Of a stretch of DNA of 64,000 bases, positions 11,826 through 22,701 are shown in pieces. Position 1 is the stretch's first letter; every line of letters begins with the position of its first letter. The DNA is from Allacma fusca (taxonomy: Eukaryota > Arthropoda > Collembola > Symphypleona > Sminthuridae): positions 5,539,661-5,603,660 of the forward strand of contig OX359250.1 of NCBI GenBank assembly GCA_947179485.1, read 5' to 3'. Under the pieces are notes generated by a model, which made no database searches, was not told the origin of the DNA, and saw nothing but the letters and a program-made list of their open reading frames with translations. Made by a program: the position numbers and the translations under genes.

Positions 11826-12281
11826 TTACACAAGGTTACTGATGATCTCAGGAGTCTGGTCCATCTTCGAATTAACGCGCAAGTTCTTCCCATTCAGAGT
11901 GGTCCGTTGAAAGTTCATGAACAAACGTCGACCATCTTCTGAGCGAGTGTACCATACCTTGGGGCGATTAGGATCCTTGGGATGTCCATGAAGGATGAAA
12001 AATGGTTTTCGATGAGCTTCGTATAATTGTTTTGATCCTGCCTCGTCTTCGCCCGCTTCTTCGGAAAGAGTAGGCTCGTTCAATTCTTCCGAAATAGTCT
12101 ATTATGATGATGCTCGCTTACGTGTTGGACCGTCAAGCTGAGTACCCCGGCAGTTTGCCGTTGCTGCATCCACTTGTTCAATTTGGAGACCTTGTCCGCT
12201 GAGGTCCATTACCGTTTCAGATCGAGTGGTAGAGATCTCGCCTTCAACGGCTTTAATGCATTGGCTAATTTCCGTATTCAT
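11826..12281 (-). pseudogene. unrecognised gene remnant with tandem in-frame stops
   Basis: An ATG at 12281-12279 opens about 59 codons (starts MNTEISQCIKAVEGEIS), ending in adjacent TAA and TAG at 12104-12099. The same frame then stays open for about 90 codons (acidic EEAGEDEAG, then KVWYTRSEDGRRLFMNF) to a stop at 11826. Staying open in one frame on both sides of the stops suggests a single former gene, or an element ORF with a leaky junction. No family recognised. Confidence 0.3.
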
Positions 12282-13085
12282 TTACTTGTTTAGTTCTCTA
12301 AAAATTGTGTACAGCGTAACAAATAGCTTGCTAGATTTCAATCTACAACCTTACCTTGCATTTCATTAATGACATTAAATTTGCAATCAAAAGCATACTT
12401 GAAAAGGTTTTCTTGGAGTAGCAGCTGTCTTAATGAGAATAATACGTATGTTGCATTATCAAAGAATTATTGAACTCTAGTGTATATTATACGACTTGAT
12501 ATGTCAGAGGCTAAATGATACAAAATGTAACAACAAGCGCCGTATTTCTCAACTTCATATATTTTTTAGAAGTAGTACCTTGAAATCGCAATCGTGTAAA
12601 CCCTTTGAAACGTCTCTGTGCCGTCTCAGATTGATAGCGAGAATAATTATTTGTTTTGAACTTTTGTCTCTGAACGCTTGGCTGGTAGACTAATTATTGA
12701 AGGACCAACTCCCTTGTGAGCACACAGACTTTTCTTACCTTCAAGCGCTTCCTTTTCACTAATTGTTTGCTACCCAGTGCTAATAAACGTAAAAAGAAAG
12801 CTAGTAGGAAAAACAATTCTAGGACTTATTGCAATTAAAAGTACGTCTGGTGCAAAATCTGAGGCTCTAAAGTCAGTTTTGCATCCTTGTTATCAATTTC
12901 CAATAGCTCTGTAATATTGCTAACTGCTTCTTGAATTCTAATACTCTGGTCTGAAGTCCACTTCCAAAGGATACGTTTCAATCGTGTCACCATTAACTGA
13001 TACATTTGCAAGTGATAAATCATAGTCGCCAATGGCGAATGGATTAGTGAACCGTTCACATTTGCTGCGTTTTACTGAAAATATT
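12282..13085. other. no confident gene
   Basis: Only weak minus-strand open frames (for example 12835-13059) without recognisable domains. They may belong to the same decayed unit as 11826-12281. Confidence 0.4.
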
Positions 13086-13087
13086 TT

Positions 13088-13255
13088 TGTCAGCAGGGAT
13101 TTTCAAATTTGTTGGCCTTTTGTCAGCATGGATTTTCAAATTTGTTGACTTTTTTCAGCATGGATTTTCAAATTTGTTGACTTTTTTTCAGCATGGATTT
13201 TCAAATTTGTTGACTTTTTTTCAGCAGGAATTTTTGAAGTTGTTGGGGTGTATTA
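13088..13255. repeat. minisatellite, about 33 bp x 5
   Basis: Tandem units begin CAGCATGGATTTTCAAATTT and end in TTGTTGAC plus a T-run of 4-7 bases. The first and last units are more diverged (CAGCAGGG, CAGCAGGA). The open frame across it is a consequence of the repeat length and is not called as a gene. Confidence 0.85.
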
Positions 13256-13299
13256 CAAAAATTGTTTTGTCAACAGGGAGTTTTAAACTTGCTTCCAAC

Positions 13300-14430
13300 A
13301 GGTACATCATGACCAGCAGGGAAAATCTTCCGGGGAGATTTACAAAAATCCGACCCCACGGCAGTGGGAAATGGAATAATGTTGTATTAATTGTAGCAGC
13401 AAATAATTAATTTTTGGTGCTACATCTAGATTTTATTTTATACAAGTTGTTCTAATGGTGGGGTCACAAATTTTAAATAGCATATTTTGACAGAAAATAG
13501 TAAAACAAACTAAGTGCATACGTCAATCAAGTCTATTAAAAACATTTACAATTCAGTAATGGTAAAACTACATTATGCCTAACGTAACTTGGAGTAAAAC
13601 ATCACCAATCTTTCGGATTTTCGGATTGTCTTTCTCGTTTATATAGACAAACATTTTCAGATCCTAAAATAAGTGCCATTAACTTTGGGAAAAACCAAAG
13701 TTGCAGCCTTAGTTCAAAACGTGTAACTCCATTGTTACTCAAAGCTTTGGTAAGTTAAATAATATCCCAGGAAATTTAATTTTCTACAGTATCAGTTGCA
13801 AGAACTAAAAACAATTTTACAATTGATTTAAGACACTTTGCTAAATTTTCATGAAGATTCGGAATAATGAGGGTAACTGTATTTTTTGTTACGGAGGAAC
13901 TCATTAAAAATTCTGAAACTAGAATCAACAAGTTTTTCGCATATGTATGCCAAATACAAATAGTTAAATTGCTTAAACGTATTTGGTTTTTGTTATTTTG
14001 AAAACTCACTTAGAAATTATGGCTTGAAAATCGAATAATCTGGACACCCTGGTGCGGACGTTAGTAGGCTTACCAGCATGACATAAGCATGCTGCTACAA
14101 GTACTCCACTTGAATTCTACGTGTTTTTGGAGTAACGCATATAGTTGCATGACTGTGGACACGTTCAGAATTAACTGTCCCACCAAGGGAAGTAGAATAT
14201 AAGGTAGTGCAAATAAGAAAGTACATAGCTAGACCTCTGACGCTGACGTCACTTGGTCACTTTCATTCCCATTCTGACTGCTGAGCTGAATGGTTCTCTC
14301 GATAGCAGTGCAACAGCAAGGTTCCTGGCTGCCTTAAAAGTCACGAATGTCTGCTAGGCATTCCAGCTGTATTGGCTGCTGGGTTATCTGACTCCCTGAG
14401 AAAAGTCTAAGCCTTGTGTTTCCTTTTCCA
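13300..14430. other. no gene recognised
   Basis: No supported coding or repeat structure up to the left end of the PLE copy. Confidence 0.5.
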
Positions 14431-14494
14431 TTGGATCCTTGGAAAAAGAAGAACTCCGGTACAGGCTACTAATAATAATATCAAAATCCGTAGA

Positions 14495-15733
14495 ATGGAC
14501 CCGACATTTACAAGAGGAAATGCTAATGATTTTTACAACGGGAATCAAGAAAGATTTACAGACATTTTAAAGGCTCTGGACCCAAGAAATAAACTCTCCA
14601 TCCATAATTACGTAAGCGCAGATAAGATGGACTGTCAAGTACTTAACTATTTACGCGCACTCGATAAAGTCAAAATCAGTCCCACATTTGACGAAGACAA
14701 ATTAAAACACTGGCTGAATTATTGCGGAGAACATCAGTTACGTTTCAAACTTGACAGAGCAGAAGTCTCTACAAATATATTGACGCAATTCTCTGCAGCA
14801 GTCCAAACCAGGTACTGCGGAGAAAATTTAAACTCTGCAACTACAGCTAACAAAGCGGTAACTGACTTCAAACCAAATATTATTGTTCCACAATACTCTC
14901 ACATGCCCAGAATTACATATGTATACATGGCTCAACTGAAAAAAGAATTTGCTTTAAAATCACAGAAAGTCTTATCAGATGGACAACATTTCTCTTCAGA
15001 GTTGAGATTTTTAAATGGTATGGAAATCATTTACGATCATCTTTCCAATACAGAGGATTCGCAATTCTTCGACGAAGATACAGAACGAGAAGCGAAAACA
15101 ACGGCTGTTAAATTTTACACAGCTGAATTTTTCTTGCTAGCAAAAACCACTGTCCTCAAACATACAAACCAGAAGAAAATCGACTGGGATAGTTACTCGT
15201 GCAAAACGAAAGTCAACTTTCCGAGATATTTAAAAGAAGTCACTGAAATTCCACAAGTGTTTACAAGATATAAAGAAGATTTTCAAAAAATTTCTGCATT
15301 CCCTGATGCATGCACTATTCTTCAGAATCTAGACAAGATGTATGCCCAACAAGATTTAAAAGCTCAAAAATCTGGAGAACGTACAAATAAACAGCCTACT
15401 CAACAGCATAGCTCCTCCAATTCTTCATCATTCATTATCCAACCAAATAGAGGAAACCCCTACAATGCTCTCAAGAAATATTCAAATGGACCCTCATCTC
15501 GTAATTTTAACCGTTCAGGGAATTACCAGCGCTACAACCAGCATGCTAATAGTCATCATAACAACGGATTCCGAAATCCTCGAAGACCTCCTCGAAACAA
15601 TTCTCGAAATTTTCACCACCAACAACAACAGTTGGAAGATCAGTTTCCACAATCTCATGACAAGAATCAATCACGAATTCCCATCAGCAATATTAGATTA
15701 GCTGATCTAGAACTTTCCACCACCAATAAATGA
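14495..15733 (+). CDS. PLE ORF1 (putative nucleic-acid-binding protein), copy 1
   Basis: About 412 codons from the first ATG inside the element (MDPTF). The frame is open further upstream but lacks the ATG present in copy 2. The first ~280 residues are globular with no motif I recognise (FYNGNQERF, KLKHWLNYCGEHQ). The last ~110 residues are rich in Asn, Gln, Ser and Arg (SSNSSSF, RRPPRNNSRNF, HHQQQQ), a composition typical of RNA-binding, Gag-like tails. It ends at TGA 15731-15733, in the same frame as ORF2. By position it should coat element RNA, which is inference. Confidence 0.75.
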   Translation: MDPTFTRGNANDFYNGNQERFTDILKALDPRNKLSIHNYVSADKMDCQVLNYLRALDKVKISPTFDEDKLKHWLNYCGEHQLRFKLDRAEVSTNILTQFSAAVQTRYCGENLNSATTANKAVTDFKPNIIVPQYSHMPRITYVYMAQLKKEFALKSQKVLSDGQHFSSELRFLNGMEIIYDHLSNTEDSQFFDEDTEREAKTTAVKFYTAEFFLLAKTTVLKHTNQKKIDWDSYSCKTKVNFPRYLKEVTEIPQVFTRYKEDFQKISAFPDACTILQNLDKMYAQQDLKAQKSGERTNKQPTQQHSSSNSSSFIIQPNRGNPYNALKKYSNGPSSRNFNRSGNYQRYNQHANSHHNNGFRNPRRPPRNNSRNFHHQQQQLEDQFPQSHDKNQSRIPISNIRLADLELSTTNK

Positions 15734-17707
15734 GATGAAGATGGCTCAAACTCTAAGAATAATAAGTACAACCGAAGATTTATAAGCATCAACAAAATCA
15801 CGCCACCAGAACTAAAATCATTCAACAAACAAATTAAGAAGATAATAGCACTTACAAAAAACAGTGACTCGATTTTGCATAACCTGACAACAAATAAAAT
15901 TCCAGCTCTTTTAGATTTAATATGTAAACTTGGCCCTAAATTTTGCCCACATACTATATTTAATAAGAATATTTTAAGAAATGAACTCAAGGAAGGAATT
16001 AGGAAAATTAGCTGGAAGTTATTTTTTAATGACAACGTTAGTAATAACTTCACGAAACTTAAACAACTCTTACACAAAGCTAAAGTGGAAAATAACGGTT
16101 AAACACACTGTGAATTAGAAGAAACCTTTTTCAATGTAAACGCCATTAGTAACGCAACAGATGATTTTGTGACAAATAATAATTACTGTACAAATTCATT
16201 CCCAAACCCTTTAATAATTAACTGGTGCAAAGAATTTCTTCACACGAACCAATTATTATTAATTTCTGCGGATAAAAATGCAGGTTTGGTAATTTGTAAC
16301 ACTGTTGACTATAATAATGAAGTATTTAAGCAATTATACAACACAAATAACTATAGGGTTGTTAGCAAAGACGAATTCTCAGACAGCATATTTTTAATAC
16401 GAAATGAAATAATTAATTATGAATCTCTATTTAAAAATATTTGTAAGCTTACATCCCTAATACCTGATAAATTCTCCCCAGCTAAATTTTATGTGCTACC
16501 AAAGGTTCATAAATTACAAACAAATGAGAATAAGTTTCCACCGGGAAGACCAATTAGTGCCAACTGTAACACGTTTAATAGACATGTTAGCAAATTACTA
16601 GATATAATCCTACAACCAGTAATGCTTAATGTACCCCATATTATTTTAGATACCAATCATTTTTTATTATTACTGACTACAATCCAATTAAATCCAAATA
16701 GAAAGTACATGCTAACTACTTCGGACGTGGATTCCTTATATCCTTCATTACCCCCAAAAGTATGCATTAATAATATCGTCGCCATTTTTAATGAATACAA
16801 TATAAATCCGTATAATTTGACTGAATTTATGCTTAAATTAATGCTTAAATGGACACTCTACAAAAACTATGTAATGTTTCAAGACATTATTCTGGAACAA
16901 ATCTCAGGAATAGCAATGGGAAATACAGCAAGTGTAGCTATTGCTAACATAACTGTATTCAAAGAACTAATTAGTATTCTTTCACACAAACTAATTGTAT
17001 TCCACGGTAGATATATTGATGATATATTTTTTATTGTTGACGTAACAGAAATGACCAACTTTGATTTATGGCTACATGATAACTTTCAACATAAATTTCT
17101 CAAGTTTACACATAAATTTAGTACTGATTCAGTTGAATTTCTGGATGTTATGGTCATATTGAAGCAAGGAAATATTTTAGAAACTTCACTTTTTAAAAAG
17201 CCAATGGTGAAACAACTTTACCTTCACTTCAATAGCAACCATTCTAAGAAAACCCTGCAAAGCCTACCTTACTCTCAAGGACTACGCATTATTAAACTGT
17301 GTTCAAGTTTGACTGATAGATTGGTGAAGTTACATAATCTAATGCTGGAATTCCTTAAACGTGAATATCCATTAGAATTATTAATGGATACTGTTAATAG
17401 ACTACTAACATTAGAAAGGGACTCATTACTGTTACCCAGGAAGCCTTTAATAATTAATTATATCTCCAAATTTAATCCAAGTTTAATTAGAGACACCAGA
17501 CCCATTACCATCAATAATGATGTCAACACAATTTACCTGGCTTTAACATACAATAGTAATATCAGTAATATGAAAAACTTTGTACAGAATTTATTTGTCA
17601 ATAACCTAAATGCTATTACACATCCGGACTACACAGCAGTAGCAAAGCAAATCATAGTAAAAACTGCTTTTAAGAGAAGCAACAATATTATAGAATTGCT
17701 CAAGTAA
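15734..17707 (+). pseudogene. PLE ORF2 reverse transcriptase, copy 1, nonsense mutation
   Basis: Identical in layout to the intact ORF2 of copy 2, but codon AAA has become TAA at 16100-16102 (copy 2 reads GGT AAA ACA, this copy GGT TAA ACA). The stop falls about 120 codons after the shared UGA and before all reverse-transcriptase motifs, so this copy cannot make an active polymerase. Downstream the RT is preserved: FYVLPKVHK, GRPIS, TSDVDSLYPSLPP (motif A), GIAMGNTAS, YIDDIF (17012-17029, catalytic Asp pair) and EFLDVMV. The tail ends NIIELLK with no GIY-YIG domain. Confidence 0.9.
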
Positions 17708-18471
17708 TACTTGCTTTAGTACTAAATATGCCCGCGAAATGTATAATTTTAAAGTGTATAATATGTACTCACACTCAGCTATCAAGTTGTAAGCCACACA
17801 GTCACAGCCTCCAACTCAAACCTGTGAAAGAGTGCAGTTCTGAATTACTTTAATTTTTCATAATTGTGTATTTTCCATAAAAATATTGCGAAACCCTAAA
17901 AGGATTTTGTCATGTAAGCATTTTTATATTTTATATTTACTATTTCTATTGGAAATTGCAATATTCTACTATAAGGATTGAATTTGTTTTTATTTTATTT
18001 TTATTATGTATCTCTAATACGAACCAATGTGTTTTTATCATGTCTCTATTACGAACCAATGTTTTATGCGTAAGGCAATGATTTATGTTTAGCTACATAC
18101 TACCAATCAGAATAGCGTCACCTGTCACATTATTATAATCGTTTGGACTTACTCATTACCTGTGATTTTCTCCTTGTTTTCCAGTACACATTCTATCTGA
18201 AGAACTCACTGCTGTGGACAATTACTCACTCACTTATTTTTCACCATTACTAATTATTCAAAGTAAGATTTTGAGCCGCCATTATGTATGAATATAATTT
18301 TATATAATCAGACCTACACAGATATAACTATAACTAAAATAAGTCTCCATTCACTTATGACTATGAATATTTAATTCTCCATTCCTAACAAAAACAAAAT
18401 TAACTTTTTGTAAATTAATTAATTTTTTAATATTTTTTAATTTCTTTGATTAATTTTTTTATTAATACAGC

Positions 18472-18503
18472 CTGATGATGAAAATTTGACTCGAAACATG
18501 TCG
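18472..18503 (+). ncRNA. hammerhead-like motif in the PLE 3' region, copy 1
   Basis: CTGATGA (18472-18478), GAAA (18493-18496) and GTC (18500-18502) are spaced as in a hammerhead. A palindromic ACATGT spans the stem III position, as in dimer-forming minimal ribozymes of PLEs. Stem II is not convincingly paired, and stem I has only about three pairs. It may be a degenerate ribozyme or a conserved terminal motif. Cleavage is not assured. Confidence 0.5.
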
Positions 18504-18626
18504 TTTGAATAAACCAAAATCAAAATTACCAGAGTTCAAACTACATATTATTGACAACGGTGGCTGCAGGATATTTACCCCTTACATAGATATCTCCTTA
18601 CCTGCGGCAAGTATCATTTGATCCCG

Positions 18627-19931
18627 ATGTCTCTCCTTGGAAAAAGAAGAACTCCGGTACAGGCTACTAATAATAATATCAAAATCCGTAGAATGGACCC
18701 GACATTTACAAGAGGAAATGCTAATGATTTTTACAACGGGAATCAAGAAAGATTTACAGACATTTTAAAGGCTCTGGACCCAAGAAATAAACTCTCCATC
18801 CATAATTACGTAAGCGCAGATAAGATGGACTGTCAAGTACTTAACTATTTACGCGCACTCGATAAAGTCAAAATCAGTCCCACATTTGACGAAGACAAAT
18901 TAAAACACTGGCTGAATTATTGCGGAGAACATCAGTTACGTTTCAAACTTGACAGAGCAGAAGTCTCTACAAATATATTGACGCAATTCTCTGCAGCAGT
19001 CCAAACCAGGTACTGCGGAGAAAATTTAAACTCTGCAACTACAGCTAACAAAGCGGTAACTGACTTCAAACCAAATATTATTGTTCCACAATACTCTCAC
19101 ATGCCCAGAATTACATATGTATACATGGCTCAACTGAAAAAAGAATTTGCTTTAAAATCACAGAAAGTCTTATCAGATGGACAACATTTCTCTTCAGAGT
19201 TGAGATTTTTAAATGGTATGGAAATCATTTACGATCATCTTTCCAATACAGAGGATTCGCAATTCTTCGACGAAGATACAGAACGAGAAGCGAAAACAAC
19301 GGCTGTTAAATTTTACACAGCTGAATTTTTCTTGCTAGCAAAAACCACTGTCCTCAAACATACAAACCAGAAGAAAATCGACTGGGATAGTTACTCGTGC
19401 AAAACGAAAGTCAACTTTCCGAGATATTTAAAAGAAGTCACTGAAATTCCACAAGTGTTTACAAGATATAAAGAAGATTTTCAAAAAATTTCTGCATTCC
19501 CTGATGCATGCACTATTCTTCAGAATCTAGACAAGATGTATGCCCAACAAGATTTAAAAGCTCAAAAATCTGGAGAACGTACAAATAAACAGCCTACTCA
19601 ACAGCATAGCTCCTCCAATTCTTCATCATTCATTATCCAACCAAATAGAGGAAACCCCTACAATGCTCTCAAGAAATATTCAAATGGACCCTCATCTCGT
19701 AATTTTAACCGTTCAGGGAATTACCAGCGCTACAACCAGCATGCTAATAGTCATCATAACAACGGATTCCGAAATCCTCGAAGACCTCCTCGAAACAATT
19801 CTCGAAATTTTCACCACCAACAACAACAGTTGGAAGATCAGTTTCCACAATCTCATGACAAGAATCAATCACGAATTCCCATCAGCAATATTAGATTAGC
19901 TGATCTAGAACTTTCCACCACCAATAAATGA
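18627..19931 (+). CDS. PLE ORF1 (putative nucleic-acid-binding protein), copy 2
   Basis: 434 codons from ATG 18627 (MSLLGKRRTPVQ..) to TGA 19929-19931. The frame is open a little further 5', but this is the first ATG. The N-terminal ~300 residues are charged and globular without a recognised domain. The C-terminal ~110 residues are Asn/Gln/Ser/Arg-rich and basic, suggesting RNA binding. Its sequence matches copy 1 throughout the shared part as far as I can see. It is in the same frame as ORF2, separated only by the UGA. This suggests a Gag-Pol-like arrangement in which readthrough makes a small amount of an ORF1-RT fusion. Confidence 0.8.
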   Translation: MSLLGKRRTPVQATNNNIKIRRMDPTFTRGNANDFYNGNQERFTDILKALDPRNKLSIHNYVSADKMDCQVLNYLRALDKVKISPTFDEDKLKHWLNYCGEHQLRFKLDRAEVSTNILTQFSAAVQTRYCGENLNSATTANKAVTDFKPNIIVPQYSHMPRITYVYMAQLKKEFALKSQKVLSDGQHFSSELRFLNGMEIIYDHLSNTEDSQFFDEDTEREAKTTAVKFYTAEFFLLAKTTVLKHTNQKKIDWDSYSCKTKVNFPRYLKEVTEIPQVFTRYKEDFQKISAFPDACTILQNLDKMYAQQDLKAQKSGERTNKQPTQQHSSSNSSSFIIQPNRGNPYNALKKYSNGPSSRNFNRSGNYQRYNQHANSHHNNGFRNPRRPPRNNSRNFHHQQQQLEDQFPQSHDKNQSRIPISNIRLADLELSTTNK

Positions 19932-21905
19932 GATGAAGATGGCTCAAACTCTAAGAATAATAAGTACAACCGAAGATTTATAAGCATCAACAAAATCACG
20001 CCACCAGAACTAAAATCATTCAACAAACAAATTAAGAAGATAATAGCACTTACAAAAAACAGTGACTCGATTTTGCATAACCTGACAACAAATAAAATTC
20101 CAGCTCTTTTAGATTTAATATGTAAACTTGGCCCTAAATTTTGCCCACATACTATATTTAATAAGAATATTTTAAGACATGAACTCAAGGAAGGAATTAG
20201 GAAAATTAGCTGGAAGTTATTTTTTAATGACAACGTTAGTAATAACTTCACGAAACTTAAACAACTCTTACACAAAGCTAAAGTGGAAAATAACGGTAAA
20301 ACACACTGTGAATTAGAAGAAACCTTTTTCAATGTAAACGCCATTAGTAACGCAACAGATGATTTTGTGACAAATAATAATTACTGTACAAATTCATTCC
20401 CAAACCCTTTAATAATTAACTGGTGCAAAGAATTTCTTCACACGAACCAATTATTATTAATTTCTGCGGATAAAAATGCAGGTTTGGTAATTTGTAACAC
20501 TGTTGACTATAATAATGAAGTATTTAAGCAATTATACAACACAAATAACTATAGGGTTGTTAGCAAAGACGAATTCTCAGACAGCATATTTTTAATACGA
20601 AATGAAATAATTAATTATGAATCTCTATTTAAAAATATTTGTAAGCTTACATCCCTAATACCTGATAAATTCTCCCCAGCTAAATTTTATGTGCTACCAA
20701 AGGTTCATAAATTACAAACAAATGAGAATAAGTTTCCACCGGGAAGACCAATTAGTGCCAACTGTAACACGTTTAATAGACATGTTAGCAAATTACTAGA
20801 TATAATCCTACAACCAGTAATGCTTAATGTACCCCATATTATTTTAGATACCAATCATTTTTTATTATTACTGACTACAATCCAATTAAATCCAAATAGA
20901 AAGTACATGCTAACTACTTCGGACGTGGATTCCTTATATCCTTCATTACCCCCAAAAGTATGCATTAATAATATCGTCGCCATTTTTAATGAATACAATA
21001 TAAATCCGTATAATTTGACTGAATTTATGCTTAAATTAATGCTTAAATGGACACTCTACAAAAACTATGTAATGTTTCAAGACATTATTCTGGAACAAAT
21101 CTCAGGAATAGCAATGGGAAATACAGCAAGTGTAGCTATTGCTAACATAACTGTATTCAAAGAACTAATTAGTATTCTTTCACACAAACTAATTGTATTC
21201 CACGGTAGATATATTGATGATATATTTTTTATTGTTGACGTAACAGAAATGACCAACTTTGATTTATGGCTACATGATAACTTTCAACATAAATTTCTCA
21301 AGTTTACACATAAATTTAGTACTGATTCAGTTGAATTTCTGGATGTTATGGTCATATTGAAGCAAGGAAATATTTTAGAAACTTCACTTTTTAAAAAGCC
21401 AATGGTGAAACAACTTTACCTTCACTTCAATAGCAACCATTCTAAGAAAACCCTGCAAAGCCTACCTTACTCTCAAGGACTACGCATTATTAAACTGTGT
21501 TCAAGTTTGACTGATAGATTGGTGAAGTTACATAATCTAATGCTGGAATTCCTTAAACGTGAATATCCATTAGAATTATTAATGGATACTGTTAATAGAC
21601 TACTAACATTAGAAAGGGACTCATTACTGTTACCCAGGAAGCCTTTAATAATTAATTATATCTCCAAATTTAATCCAAGTTTAATTAGAGACACCAGACC
21701 CATTACCATCAATAATGATGTCAACACAATTTACCTGGCTTTAACATACAATAGTAATATCAGTAATATGAAAAACTTTGTACAGAATTTATTTGTCAAT
21801 AACCTAAATGCTATTACACATCCGGACTACACAGCAGTAGCAAAGCAAATCATAGTAAAAACTGCTTTTAAGAGAAGCAACAATATTATAGAATTGCTCA
21901 AGTAA
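19932..21905 (+). CDS. PLE ORF2 reverse transcriptase, copy 2, intact
   Basis: 657 codons, open from the codon after the UGA. The first in-frame ATG is at 20820, about 296 codons in and already past conserved RT blocks (FYVLPKVHK, GRPIS). Normal ATG initiation would therefore delete essential parts, so expression as a readthrough fusion is favoured. PLE RT motifs in order are KFYVLPKVHK, GRPISANCN, motif A SDVDSLYPSLPP, GIAMGNTASVAIAN, YIDDIFF (21210-21230), EFLDVMVILK, and a thumb with YLHFNSNHSKK. It ends NIIELLK at the point where the linker to the GIY-YIG endonuclease would begin. No endonuclease is present in any frame immediately downstream. Confidence 0.85.
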   Translation, partial: DEDGSNSKNNKYNRRFISINKITPPELKSFNKQIKKIIALTKNSDSILHNLTTNKIPALLDLICKLGPKFCPHTIFNKNILRHELKEGIRKISWKLFFNDNVSNNFTKLKQLLHKAKVENNGKTHCELEETFFNVNAISNATDDFVTNNNYCTNSFPNPLIINWCKEFLHTNQLLLISADKNAGLVICNTVDYNNEVFKQLYNTNNYRVVSKDEFSDSIFLIRNEIINYESLFKNICKLTSLIPDKFSPAKFYVLPKVHKLQTNENKFPPGRPISANCNTFNRHVSKLLDIILQPVMLNVPHIILDTNHFLLLLTTIQLNPNRKYMLTTSDVDSLYPSLPPKVCINNIVAIFNEYNINPYNLTEFMLKLMLKWTLYKNYVMFQDIILEQISGIAMGNTASVAIANITVFKELISILSHKLIVFHGRYIDDIFFIVDVTEMTNFDLWLHDNFQHKFLKFTHKFSTDSVEFLDVMVILKQGNILETSLFKKPMVKQLYLHFNSNHSKKTLQSLPYSQGLRIIKLCSSLTDRLVKLHNLMLEFLKREYPLELLMDTVNRLLTLERDSLLLPRKPLIINYISKFNPSLIRDTRPITINNDVNTIYLALTYNSNISNMKNFVQNLFVNNLNAITHPDYTAVAKQIIVKTAFKRSNNIIELLK

Positions 21906-22669
21906 TACTTGCTTTAGTACTAAATATGCCCGCGAAATGTATAATTTTAAAGTGTATAATATGTACTCACACTCAGCTATCAAGTTGTAAGCCACACAGT
22001 CACAGCCTCCAACTCAAACCTGTGAAAGAGTGCAGTTCTGAATTACTTTAATTTTTCATAATTGTGTATTTTCCATAAAAATATTGCGAAACCCTAAAAG
22101 GATTTTGTCATGTAAGCATTTTTATATTTTATATTTACTATTTCTATTGGAAATTGCAATATTCTACTATAAGGATTGAATTTGTTTTTATTTTATTTTT
22201 ATTATGTATCTCTAATACGAACCAATGTGTTTTTATCATGTCTCTATTACGAACCAATGTTTTATGCGTAAGGCAATGATTTATGTTTAGCTACATACTA
22301 CCAATCAGAATAGCGTCACCTGTCACATTATTATAATCGTTTGGACTTACTCATTCCTGTGATTTTCTCCTTGTTTTCCAGTACACATTCTATCTGAAGA
22401 ACTCACTGCTGTGGACAATTACTCACTCACTTATTTTTCACCATTACTAATTATTCAAAGTAAGATTTTGAGCCGCCATTATGTATGAATATAATTTTAT
22501 ATAATCAGACCTACACAGATATAACTATAACTAAAATAAGTCTCCATTCACTTATGACTATGAATATTTAATTCTCCATTCCTAACAAAAACAAAATTAA
22601 CTTTTTGTAAATTAATTAATTTTTTAATATTTTTTAATTTCTTTGATTAATTTTTTTTATTAATACAGC

Positions 22670-22701
22670 CTGATGATGAAAATTTGACTCGAAACATGTC
22701 G
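22670..22701 (+). ncRNA. hammerhead-like motif in the PLE 3' region, copy 2
   Basis: Same core as in copy 1: CTGATGA (22670-22676), GAAA (22691-22694) and GTC (22698-22700), with the ACATGT palindrome. Stem II pairing is weak. It sits about 85 bp before the 3' end of the element. Confidence 0.5.

Larger units (their letters stand above)
14436..18587 (+). mobile_element. Penelope-like retroelement, copy 1 (5'-truncated)
   Basis: From TCCTTGGAAAAAGAAG to the 3' end CCCCTTACAT, this copy matches copy 2 (18634-22785) at a constant offset of 4198 bases. The few differences seen are A/C at 15980 (Asn/His), a nonsense change at 16100-16102, and two compensating 1-bp indels in the 3' region. It lacks the 46 bases that precede the homology in copy 2. 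Those bases include the likely ORF1 start. The head-to-tail arrangement is typical of PLEs. The order is ORF1, one in-frame UGA, reverse-transcriptase ORF2, an AT-rich 3' region of about 880 bp and a hammerhead-like motif. No target duplication was recognised. Confidence 0.9.

Noticed and set aside
13087-13410. 107-codon plus-strand frame with a repeated FSNLLTFFQHG peptide
   Set aside because: It is produced by the ~33-bp minisatellite and has no flanking coding features.
15667-16077. Minus-strand 136-codon frame over the PLE (and its 159-codon equivalent at 19865-20344)
   Set aside because: Hydrophobic antisense shadow of the ORF1/ORF2 junction. The sense frame contains recognised RT motifs.
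19929-19931. UGA of the PLE read as selenocysteine
   Set aside because: No selenocysteine insertion structure was recognised and neither ORF resembles a selenoprotein. Readthrough or an ancestral nonsense mutation is simpler.
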